NCBI RefSeq assembly: GCF_030247185.1
Contig: NC_080571.1
Location: 230,967,666 to 231,031,665 of the forward strand
Source of the DNA: Malaya genurostris
Lineage: Eukaryota > Arthropoda > Insecta > Diptera > Culicidae
Length of the DNA stretch: 64,000 bases
Direction: 5' to 3'
Both the position numbers and the translations under genes were made by a program. The notes under the pieces are model-generated. The model was not told the origin of the DNA, searched no databases, and saw only the letters and a program-made list of their open reading frames with translations. How positions within the stretch are numbered: position 1 is the first letter of the stretch; the number at the start of each line of letters is the position of its first letter. Below, piece by piece: positions 23,922 to 34,044 of the stretch.

Positions 23922-24390
23922 TTAAACTGCCAACAATATATGCCAATACATGAAATTCGATAGAAAACAAAATTTTCGGTCGATATCTTGTGAGTTTTTG
24001 CAAATCGCCTTTAAAGAAATTTAATTGTTCGCCGGTGCATTGGAATGGCAAATATGCTCCAGCGATGAAATAAATTCCATGAATGGTTTCAACTTCGATT
24101 CCCAAGCTTTCCATAACTTTAGTATTGAAAGAAGGTAAAATTCGATGTTTAATTTGCCGTTGGACAAAAATGGCAACTCCACCACCCATTCCAGTAAACC
24201 TGTCAAAACGATGAACCACATAATGTGGATTGCTTTTCTATTTGACATTTGGTTTAAGAAAAGTTTCTGTCACAATGGCAATATGAATTTTGTGAACTTT
24301 GAGAAAATTCTTTCCATCATGTTTATATCATTCTAATTCGTTCTGGATCGACACATTTTCAGCCTCACGTTTTAGCCCTGGAAAATTCAT
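23922..24390 (-). pseudogene. Jockey-like LINE ORF2, endonuclease N-terminal fragment
   Basis: From an ATG at 24390 the minus strand reads MNFPGLKREAENVSIQNELE, then VHKIHIAIVTETFLKPNVK (the catalytic Glu motif of AP-like endonucleases), then HRFDRFTGMGGGVAIFVQRQ, GIEVETIHGIYFIAGAYLPF and FKGDLQKLTRYRPK. This is the N-terminal endonuclease of a Jockey-clade ORF2. There are stops after NVK and ELE. It ends where the GDFN motif would come and passes directly into Arf sequence. Confidence 0.82.
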
Positions 24391-24549
24391 TTTGACCGAT
24401 TACGTAACTGTTTCACGCCCACGTCTCTTTCTTTGGTAGAGTTTCCAAGGACGATCTATCTGGATTTTCAAGTGTCTCATATCACTGGAATATCACTTTC
24501 TCGTCAATTAGTTCAGTAACCAAGGAATTTATTTACTAGTTACATCACA

Positions 24550-24800
24550 CCTTGCATTTGCATTTTTTTCTAATTTTAATTGTAATTCCGGAACCAGAAC
24601 CAGGAAATCAGATCAACATGATATTCAAAAAATTTCTATCGGGTTCCAATACTTTTCATTTGAGTCTTAGTTTAGGAAAACCGATTCAGCCATTTCGGAG
24701 AATAGTGCGTGCATATTTTTGCTATATACACTCACACATGCACACACAAATACGCATAGAGACGTTCTGGAATTCAGACGAACTGATTCAAAAAGCCACT
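24550..24800 (+). repeat. ~160-bp unit fragment with CA tract
   Basis: Contains GTAATTCCGGAACCAGAACC, then GGAAAACCGATTCAGCC and ACACTCACACATGCACACAC. This is one decayed unit of the fold-back-type repeat followed by its CA-rich stretch. Confidence 0.6.
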
Positions 24801-27640
24801 ATTCAGAAGCATAGTTTTTCTTATAAAAAGACAAAATTGTAATGACGCAAAATTTATTGTCATACATTTTTGATCAAGCTAATGATTCATTCATTCGCAC
24901 ACGTGGTCACCTTTGTTTCCATCATATTTCATTGTGTCATGTTTTACCAAAAAAGTTCAGCACCACATTTTCACAATAACCAGCAATCGTGATCACATTC
25001 AAAGAATACTGCACGACTTAAATAATTTAGTTCCTTTATTTATTGTTTTTTTTTATTTTGCACAGCTCAATGTTTCAGTTAACCAAAGTCATAGATCATT
25101 AATATACATTGGAAACTCTCGGATTATAACACATGCAGTAATGGGTATTCATCGAATATTCCGCACACATTTTGTCGATGCATTCGAAGGCTCATTTCTG
25201 GTTGCGAAGCCATTTATTGCGGCGTTCAATCTTCATGAAAATATTGTTTTTCCATTGCTTGTGGTGTTATAACTGAAGTTCAGAGGAACAGACGACTTGA
25301 CAGTGGACAAGTCCATTGTCAAGTCTTCGATTTTGTCCGTCACTCTGCTTTGAAAAATTAGGCTTTGGCAAGGCAACCATTGTCAAGTTGTCGGATTGAT
25401 ACTTGGCCTTAAAAAAGTTGAAAACACGTTTTTGTTCGGCACTTCAGTTAAGACATTGCACTCCGTTGCAAATTTAAACAGTGTTCTCCTAATAGCAGAA
25501 ACTTTAGGCCTGCTTAGCGGTTTAAATGGAACTGCCGAGTTTAGCATTAAGCAATTTGAACTGCACTGCACTGATGAGTCAAAGAAGAAACGTAAAAATA
25601 TTATTCTCAATTGGTCTTTCCGCTCAGTCATTGTAAAAACTAGATTAAGTTGTTGCCAATATTACGGCTAAGATGTTGTCACTCTAGCCTAAGGCAAGAC
25701 GTATGGAAGGTTTCAATTAAATCTGAGCATAAAATAAAATCTGAGAGCAATTGCTCTTTACTCTTCAATTTGACCTGATTTGTATCACAATAGTAGTTCG
25801 AACATTTATCATTTTCAAGTTTTGACGAATGAACAAAATTTGAAAACCCTACCACCTTGGAGAATAATTTAACTTTCTATTTATATCCGAAGCAACCGAT
25901 CAAAAATATTTCCCAAAATAAATCTAAGGAGAACCAACCATATCAGAGCAGAATTTAACCACCGACAATTTCAACAACTCCTGGCAAGTACCGGTTACCA
26001 TACTCATGCTGAACATGCTCATAAACTAACTATTACAATGGATTAAATTGGAAAAAGACTTTTCCCCGCGACTTTAAAGTACCTGTCAGCAGCCGCATTA
26101 TCAAGTACCGGTTCTATTCCATCAGGAACCTGGGTTCTGGGAGTCTAGAGTGCTCATATTTATTCACGAGGAGCTCCCTACATCAGCGAAGACGCAAAAG
26201 CAAATGCTAGCACAGTCATAGATACATACATAAATCCTGGTCTTTCGCATGTAAAGCAGCGTTAAGAACCCCCAAGGATATTTGTGCTGAATGGCACTGC
26301 TGGAATGTCTTTGCCGGTGGGTAGAGTTGCAAAGAATTCACAGCTGGAATGTAAGAGTATTTAAATTGCACTTTCTGATTCGCCCTACTGATGTCTAGAG
26401 ATGTGGGGGCAGGTGTTAATGTACACAATCGATGGTTAGTATTCTGGTACGAAAAGGCGAAAACTAGTTAAATGTTCATGCATCGTTAAACTTTACCATT
26501 TTGCGTGCAAATTTGACCTACAATTCTGATGTTAAACCATACATAAATTTTACATACTATTCTGCAGTTATGTGGTAAATTTCCAATGTTTTATATAAGA
26601 TGGAATCAACAGATGGAATTTGTATCAATATGTAGACATTAATTGCTTACATCTTCACCTGTAAACTAATAAGACGAAACGTTGGTGGATTGGTTTGAAC
26701 GACTGAAAAATATTGATTTGACAATGAAGACAAGAAACGCTCCCGTAGGCTGAAACTTAGAAAGTCGAGGAATTGAAAGTTTGCTGAATACTTACTCATG
26801 GAGTAAGAAGAGTGTTCTGCTTTCATATTAAGCAGTTCAATTTGAGTCATTCTCTTGCTCATAAAAGTAGCAGAAGCCAAAAGAGCCAAGAGTAATCGAA
26901 CGACGATGATGAAGGTTGCAGTGTTGCAATGTTCTACGAGACTACATTGAGATAAATTACCAATCTACTTTTTTGCTCATATATTCCTGTAATTCCGAAA
27001 GCAGAACTATATAAAGGACTACAAAATCTTATATCCACACTCAATTATGTCAATCACTGCGATTTTTCATCACGACAGTGCTCGGTCGAATGTTCCGGCA
27101 CCGATCAAAAACTATTTAGATGAAAATATTTTTCTTGTTCCGACTATCAAGCAGTAACAAGCTTATAACAGAAAACAATGTTCATAACATATGCTGATAT
27201 AGGTAATTAATACATTGAAATATCAAAAATTTCCGACAAGTGTCAAAATCAAGCATCAAACTGTAAACTACTATGCAGTTTCTCAGTGAAAAAATAGAGT
27301 GAGAAAAGAATGATTGGAAACTTCCAGAAAATAATTGTTTTGGAAAAAACTAATTCAGAGGCCGGACTTGAACCTGAATTTCTATGCAATCCGTACATCC
27401 GTGCGTATTTCTATTTTCGAACAGTATCAAGTCGGAAGCAGCGTACATCGAACGCGTTCTAATTTCAGCAGCCAACTTCTATCCATCCAGTACCAGTTCC
27501 CTCGTTCTAAGGAGTGTATCGATAACTAGTTAGCAACATTCAAAAATCTATTACTCTGAAATGGCTTAATTTTTTTCAGCGTGTTTTGCGGTGACATGTT
27601 TGTTTACATGTCAATAACAGCTGCGCAATCGATTGGTTTC
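24801..27640. other. No recognisable gene
   Basis: Frames of 119, 91 and 80 aa occur, but they show no known motif and no sign of being real. GTAATTCCGAAAGCAGAAC near 26990 is another small piece of the ~160-bp unit. Confidence 0.5.
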
Positions 27641-27659
27641 GGTACGGTTTATCGTTTCA

Positions 27660-28654
27660 ATGATGAGTCGAATTGAAACGGAAACGCGAAAGAAAATTCT
27701 GCACACTTGGTGCTCAGAAAGTGGTGTCACGTACAACGAAATTGCAAAACGGGTGAAAGTGCTCCACACCAGTGTCAAAAATATTATCGAGAAGTTCGGT
27801 AAGATCTTTTCATGAAGGACTTGCCCCGATCCGGTAGGAAAACGGGTCCCAGCTAGCCCGGCAGGGACTTAAAAGTGGTTGAGTACATCAGGAAAAACCC
27901 ATCGGCGTCGACGCGGGATTTGGCCAAGCAGTTCAACACTTGCATCGGGATGATTCAACGGATCAAAGTTCGGAACTCTCTGAAAACGTACAAGACCGAA
28001 AAAGTCCCTGGTACAGCAAGTTTAGGCCAAAACAAGAGCGCGAAAACTGTATAACCGGATTCTACAGAATAAAGACGGATGCATCCTGATCGACGACGAA
28101 ACCTACGCCAAGGAAGACTCTCGAGCGCTGCCCGGACCGCAATATTATACGAAATCGGTGTACCTGGACGACGCTGACACCACGGTGGCGATGGAAAAGT
28201 TTGGGAAGAAGGTGTTGGTCTGGCAAGCAATTTGTACCTATGGTTTGCGGTCGTCGATTTTCCTCACGAAGGGCACAATTAACGCCAAGGTGTACGAGGA
28301 AGAATGTTTGAAGAAGAGAATGCCGCCACTGTACAGAAAGCATAAGGCTCCTCCTCTCTTCTAGCCGGATTTGGCTTCAGCCCACTACGCCAACTCCGTT
28401 CTACAGTGGTTATCAAAAAATAATGTACAATTCGTGGAAAAGGACATCAACCCACCGAACTACCCGGATCTTCGGCCAATGGAAAGGTATTGGGCAATTG
28501 TCAAGCTGCACTTTCGGAAGAAAGGTACAGTGTCCCAAAACATGCAAAAGCTAAAAAAAACTGGACAGCTGCCACCAGGAAAGTCACAACAGTAACTGTG
28601 CAGAATTTAATGAAGAATGTCAAGTCCAAAGTGCGAGCGTTTCACAGAAACTAG
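27660..28654 (+). pseudogene. DD37E mariner-like (ITmD37E) transposase, broken
   Basis: The N-terminus, MSRIETETRKKILHTWCSES with NEIAKRVKVLHTSVKNIIEK, is a helix-turn-helix DNA-binding domain. After a frameshift, DLPRSGRKTGP and PSASTRDLAKQFNTCIGMIQ follow. The catalytic region shows CILIDDETYAKED (first Asp), FGKKVLVWQAIC, DLASAHYANSVLQW (second Asp) and NPPNYPDLRPMERYW (Glu), with 37 residues between the last Asp and the Glu, the mark of the mosquito DD37E group. At least two stops and several frameshifts occur. Length is close to a full transposase. I could not find terminal repeats. Confidence 0.88.
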
Positions 28655-29756
28655 GATTTTCTTTAATATAATCAGTGAAATGCATAAAAATGTAATTTTT
28701 CTACAATATTTCGAAAACCGATGTCAAAATATGTTTTTTTTTTCGCTTTTTGCCTTTATCATATAGAAAAACTATGCAATCACTGTGAAAATCGACTTTT
28801 TAACCGAGGCCGAACCGGAGGGCCGCATCTCATATACCATTCGACTCAGCTCGACGAACTGAGCAAATGTCTGTGTGTGTGTGTCCGTCCGTGTGTGTGT
28901 GTGTGTGTGTATGTGTGTGTATGTAACAAAAATATGCACTCACTTTTCTCAGAGATGACTGAACCGATTTTTACAAACAAAAATTCAAATGAAAGGTCTT
29001 ATAGTCCCATAGCTTGCTATTGAATTTCATTTGAATGTGACTTCCGGTTCCGGAGTTATATGGTAATATGTGAAAATTTGAGAAAAAGTTTACACTCAAT
29101 TATCTCTGGAACAGCTAAACCGATTTTCGCAAACTAAGATTCAAATGAAAGGTCTTATAATATCCTAAAAATTTGTGGAACGTTTTATCTGGATCCAGCT
29201 TCCGGTTCCGGAACTAAAGCGTGATAAGTGGAAAATTACCAATTTTATTAGTATTTTTTCACGAACGATGGTTAAAAACAGGTACAAATCCCTTTAAAAC
29301 TGTCTGATAAATTCTTCTAGTTTGCAGAGCTTGTTAGTTTGTGGGTATGAAAACTTAATTAAACTGCAAAAAAGGATCTCACTCACTTTTCTTGGAGATG
29401 GCCAAATCGATTTTCACAAACTTATAGGTTCAAAAGAAAAGTCTTACAGTTTCATATGGAATTCCTTAATTTGTTGTGGATACTACTTTCGGTTCCGGAA
29501 CTACAGGTTAAACAGGATTTATAGAGTTTGTGAGATTAGATCCGAACAAATTATCCTATTTCTATTCAATAAACAATTGTTTTTGCGAATTTCACGGTTA
29601 TATTTATGATGTAATGAGTAATATGAGAAAAGCATCATTACACCACTAGGTGGATAAAAATAGGTTTTTATGCAATAATCAATGTTGCTAACTACTTTTC
29701 GATACACTCCTTATTCCTTTATTCCTCTGAGTCAACGCCTGAGAAAAGGTAGTATG

Positions 29757-29899
29757 GAAAAAAAATTGTTGTTCCAATTACAGAGATTTTCACCTTAATG
29801 TCATTCGCCTCTTCGGGCTAGAAAAACTGGGTTGGGAATCGAACCCAGGCGAGTTGCGTGTAAGGTGTCGACTTACCCATCACACTATACCCGTCTCCA
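29757..29899 (-). mobile_element. tRNA-related SINE
   Basis: On the minus strand GGAGACGGGTATAGTGTGAT, GGGTAAGTCGACACC and the B box GGTTCGATTCC are followed by CCCGAAGAGGCGAATGAC, TTAAGG and an A-run. This is the same family as 22893-23048, in the opposite orientation. It lies between two CCACCTAGTGGTGT-type repeat ends. Confidence 0.82.
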
Positions 29900-30193
29900 A
29901 TATGAAAAAAACCTTTCTTAATCCACCTAGTGGTGTGATAATGCCTTTCTTTTCTTTCATAACAGTCTCATGAAAAAATGTTTCATACTTTTATTAAATA
30001 AATTTGGATAGTAATTTTGACACCAATTGATTCAGATTGATTCGAGTAGTTCACAAAAGCATGCTTCAGTGTTTTTGTCACACAGTCAGCATCATTTTTC
30101 CTAGTGCTTGACATTTGCGTTGCCTATTTGTATGAGAACAGTGATGCTAATCTAAAAAAAGCCTTCTTAGTCCACTTAGTGGAATTTTCATAT

Positions 30194-30506
30194 ATCTTGA
30201 AAAATCACCAGGGGGGAGTACATAAAATTTTCGAAATAGAAAAAAAATTTTTGATGCCAAAAGGCTTAGGATTGCATGAAACGTCGAGATTTAGTGTCAT
30301 CTCGAAAAAATTTTTTTTTGAAAAAGTCGACTTTTTGGGAAATTTTGATTTTTTCAAAAAATTGAAGTTGATTTTTTCAAAAAAAAATTTTTTTTTGATG
30401 ACACTAAATTTCGATGTTTCATGCAGTTTTAAGAGTTTCGGCATCAAAAAAAATTTTCAATTTTGGAAATTTCATGTACTCCCCCCTATGGTGCTTTTTC
30501 AAGATC
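30194..30506. repeat. Long hairpin (about 310 bp palindrome)
   Basis: The left side ATCTTGAAAAATCACC...GGGGGGAGTACAT is matched in reverse by ATGTACTCCCCCC...GGTGCTTTTTCAAGAT at the right. The interior, with TTTAGTGTCATC and GATGACACTAAA, continues the pairing to the centre. It has a near copy at 48630-48922. Open frames of up to 157 aa that cross it are a by-product. Confidence 0.85.
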
Positions 30507-30680
30507 CAAAATTGTCAAACCTTTACCACCAGGCATCACCCCTTACGCATGTCCGATTTAGGTCAAATTTTGCATGAAGGCTTTTTTCGAGGTGCTTAAA
30601 CTTTTGAGAACTAGAGCTTAACGAAAATAGAGGTGATCCCATAATTTTGGCACCCTTGTATATAAGAGCAGTAAAAATCA

Positions 30681-31040
30681 ATGTGTTTTGTCGGTTACGT
30701 CACTTATACTTATACTTATACTTATCATATATCTGGAACCAAAAATCACAACCATTTGATCTTCGAACTTGATCAATGGCACGACAGTAGCTTTCAAACG
30801 AGCCCAAGTTTGTTAAAATCGGTTCAGCCATCTCTGAGAAAATTGAGCGCGTTCAAATACAACGCTTTTTGTCGGTTACGTCACTTATACAATCATATCT
30901 CCGGAACCAAAAGTCACAGCCATTTGATCTTCGAACTTGATCAATGGCCCGACAGTAGCTTTCAAACGAGCCGTAGTTTGTTAAAATCGGTTCAGCCATC
31001 TCTGAGAAAATTGAGCGCGTTCAAATATCTTCGAAAAGTG
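30681..31040 (+). repeat. 168-bp tandem units, two copies
   Basis: GCGTTCAAATACAACGC at 30849 and GCGTTCAAATATCTTCG at 31017 mark the unit ends, exactly 168 bp apart. Each unit contains GGAACCAAAA(A/G)TCACA, GATCTTCGAACTTGATCAAT and TAAAATCGGTTCAGCCATCT. The sister copy at 49.1 kb has three units. Because 168 is divisible by three, an open frame of repeated 56-residue blocks results; I regard it as accidental. Confidence 0.85.
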
Positions 31041-31195
31041 CACACACACACATACACACACACAGACATTTTCCGATCTCTTCGAACTGAGTCGAATGGT
31101 ATATAACACTATGGGTCTCCGAGGCTCCGTTCGAAAGTCGGTTTTTCCAGCAATTCTAATACCTTTCTATAGAGAAAGGCAAAAATGTTCCATTT

Positions 31196-31773
31196 GACGA
31201 AGCGTTTCACTCGAAATTATCGTGAGATGGAAAACAGCGTTACGTTAAGCTAAAGAAACTAAAAAGCGTTGCACACGATAATTTTCTTAAATTGACGGTT
31301 ACTAACCATGTGAGTTATTTCATGGAAATTATGAATGTTAAAAAGCGTTAGATTCTTGTGGTGAACGTGTTACGATGCGTTACTTTTAAAGGAGTTATAG
31401 GCATTTCAAAAAGCTACATACGTTACGTTTTTGTAAGCTATAAACGTTACGAAGGGTAACATGCGTTACTTTTTTGGGAATCATTGGCGTTACAAAGTAA
31501 GTTTTAGGAGTTACGGAGGGTTACGGAGCGTTACGAAGCATTACATTTTTGTAAGTTATAGGCGTTTGCGAAGCGTTACAATTTTGTGAGTCATTAGCGC
31601 TACGAAGCGTTACTTGCGTTACTTGTTTTGTAAGTATAGATGTTACGAAACGTTACATGCGTTACTTTTTTGAGAATCATAAGCGCTATGAAGCATTACA
31701 TGCGTTACTTTTTAGTAAGTTAAAGATATTACGGAGCGTTACGAAGCGTTACTTTTTTGTAAGTTATGCGTGT
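31196..31773. repeat. GCGTTAC satellite, left part
   Basis: Irregular repeats of about 45-60 bp built around GCGTTACGAAGCGTTAC, ATGCGTTACTTTTT and GTAAGTTATAGGC. The same sequence occurs at 33929-34040 and 36162-36640, interrupted by LINE fragments. Confidence 0.8.
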
Positions 31774-33905
31774 TCAGGAATCAGGAATCAGAACAAATTG
31801 GCTCAAATGGCACGTTCCCCTTGATATTTGGAGATTTGTGCCTTGCCATCAATTTGTTTTTAACATCATTTTCCCGATATATAAGAGGGAAGGATTGAAA
31901 GGAAATGGTAAGGGTTGGACTAGGAGGATGGGAAAAATTGACGACACAAAAACACATAAAAGCAGAAGTAAATTCTGCACCCATAAGGGATGCTGAACAA
32001 TCTGCTGAGGATCACATTTAGTGGAAGCAGAAGGAAATTCTGAACCTCTACGAGGTCCCGAACAGTCTGCTGTTAATAAAACCTCCAACCCCCGAGAGGA
32101 TTTAGAGATCTTACAAAAGCGACACCATTCTGCACTCCAGGAAGAATGCAGAACGACTCGCAGTATGTACGAGCAGAAGTAAATTCGGTACCCCCCAGAG
32201 GATGCCAAACAATCTGCCAAACCCTATTTAAGGTGAATACAGAAGGGATTCATTCACTCCAGGAAGAACGATGAACCCTTCTGACTATAGCTCCTTACCA
32301 CATTGGGTGAGAAACGAGAAAATATCCTTCAATTTTAGCTCCGCATACACAGACTCAACCATGTATGGAGAACCAAAAACCCGGATACGTAGCTGCGTCA
32401 ATGCGGGACAGTTACATATCAGATGATATGAAGTACCACAATCGCATTCACACAAATCACACGAATAATACTCAGCACGTTGAATAGTAGCCATGTGATA
32501 ATTGAGTTTGCAATGTCCAGTCAGAGCTCTGACCAGAACACATCAATGATACTTGGAGAAATGCAGTAGACACTTTGACATTTTCAGATCTAAATCTGGT
32601 AGAAATGCTTTTGTCTGAGCGCAAGTTTGCAAGCTGCGCCAGTAGCTGGCATGTTTGGATGCAGCCCAAGAACGTATCTTGTGCTTCATCCAACTAGTTG
32701 AAAGTGGTAAAGCTGGTTCAGGACCAACGAAATCATTCGTTGCACCAGCTCTAGCCAACTCATCAGCCCATTCATTTCCAGTAATACCAGAATGGCCGGG
32801 TACCCATAAGAAGTAAACAGCATTTGAAATGCTGAGGTCTTCAATTTGAGTTCGACATGCGATCACTAGATTCGACCGTGAGTCATTCGAACTGAGTGCT
32901 TTTAAGGCTGCCTGACTGTCGGAACAAAAATAAATACGTTTACCACAGATCCTCTGCTGAAGTGCCGATTGTACTCCACACAGAATTGCGTAGATTTCTG
33001 CTTGGAACACAGTACAGTATCTACCAAGTGAATGAGACTGCTCCAGCCTATTTCACGACAGTAGATACCAGCACCAGCACGACCATTCAACAGAGAACCG
33101 TCCGTAAAACAAACTATGTGTTCATCAAGTTGTCGTTCCAGACAACCAGACAATCATTCCTAACGAAGAGGATAGCTCACTTTGAATGTTTTAAAAGGAA
33201 AACTGCATGTGAGAGTTAGGTCACTAGGAGCGAGTAAATACTCATCCCACGGAACCATTTGAGACCACAAGCGAGTGTGACTGGTAGCATATTTTAATGG
33301 GTTACTGTTCCAAAGCCCTGTAACCCTAAGACGGTATGCACAAGATAATGCTTCTTGTTTTAGGAACACATGTAGTGGTTTAATGCACAGTAGCGCCTCT
33401 AGAGCAGCAGTAGGAGTTGTCGTGAATGCTCCTGTCATCGCCATTAGGACCATTCTTTGGAGATGATTTAGCTTTGACTGAACTGTCGCGACTTCTCCTT
33501 TCTGCCACCATACAAGACATCCATATGCTAAAATTGGTCTAACGATAGTTGTGTAGATCCAATGAATATATCTGGGTTTGAGTCCCCATGATTTTCCAAA
33601 AGCTCGTCTGCATTGGCCGAAAGCCATGCAAGCTCTTTTAATCCTGAAATCAATGTGAGCAGACCAATTCAGTTTTGAGACAAGAATAACCCCGACGTAT
33701 TTAACTTGAGCGACCACAGTGACCCCTGAACCAAAGAACTGCAACGGACGAGTTCCTGTAATTATCCTACGATGAGTGAAAAGCACCATTGATGTTTTGC
33801 CCGGATTTACAGATAATCCAAACCTGACAACACCATTGTTCAACAGATCGCAGGGCTTGCTGCATTAAATCAAAGAGAGTGTTGCTTATACCGGTCATCA
33901 ATATA
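31774..33905 (-). pseudogene. LOA/R1-like LINE, 5'-truncated copy 1
   Basis: On the minus strand, from 33843, the end of the reverse transcriptase is read (VGLSVNPGKTSMVLFTHRR-type motif and VKYVGVILVSKLNWSAHIDF). The RNase H follows (CFTDGSLLNGRAGAG, FQAEIYAILCGVQS, YFCSDSQAALKAL, WVPGHSGITGNEWADELARA), and a Cys-rich C-terminus (CDLCECDCGTSYHLICNC) ends near 32285. The 3' UTR has repeated GCAGAAGTAAATTC motifs and ends in a short GATTCCTGATTCCTGA tail, not poly(A). RNase H plus such a tail points to the LOA group. Frameshifts break it near 33160-33200, 32900-33000 and 32500. Confidence 0.85.
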
Positions 33906-33928
33906 GCCTCTAGAGCAGCAGTAGGAGA

Positions 33929-34040
33929 TATTACGGAGCGTTACGAAGCGTTACTTTTTTGTAAGTTATGCGTGTTACGAAGCATTACATGCGTTACCTA
34001 TTCGTAAGTTATAGGCGATATAAAGCGTCGTAAAAGGCCA
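33929..34040. repeat. GCGTTAC satellite, middle part
   Basis: About 110 bp of the satellite between the truncated 5' ends of the two LINE copies. The junction at about 33905-33928 repeats a short piece of LINE sequence (CCTCTAGAGCAGCAGTAGGA, also at about 33395). Confidence 0.8.
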
Positions 34041-34044
34041 CAAA

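Larger units (their letters stand above)
28737..31185. mobile_element. Composite fold-back-type repeat, 28.7-31.2 kb
   Basis: The left end (TTTTTGCCTTTATCATATAG, ACTATGCAATCACTGTGAAA, then AGCTCGACGAACTGAG and a TG run at 28867-28925) is the inverted counterpart of the right end (CA run near 31040, CGAACTGAGTCGAATGG, GAGAAAGGCAAAAA at 31185). Left-arm units (28950-29520) and right-arm units (30700-31040) are in opposite senses. The middle holds a SINE, two opposed CCACCTAGTGGTGT-type ends (about 29640 and 29918) and a long hairpin. It may be several nested elements: the piece from 29907 rightwards recurs on its own at 48350-49757. Confidence 0.65.

Noticed and set aside
24913..25272. 119-aa frame as a host protein
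   Set aside because: No motif, A+T-driven composition and no related copy or exon structure visible.
30104..30577. 157-aa frame
   Set aside because: It crosses the palindrome; both strands are open there because of A/T runs.
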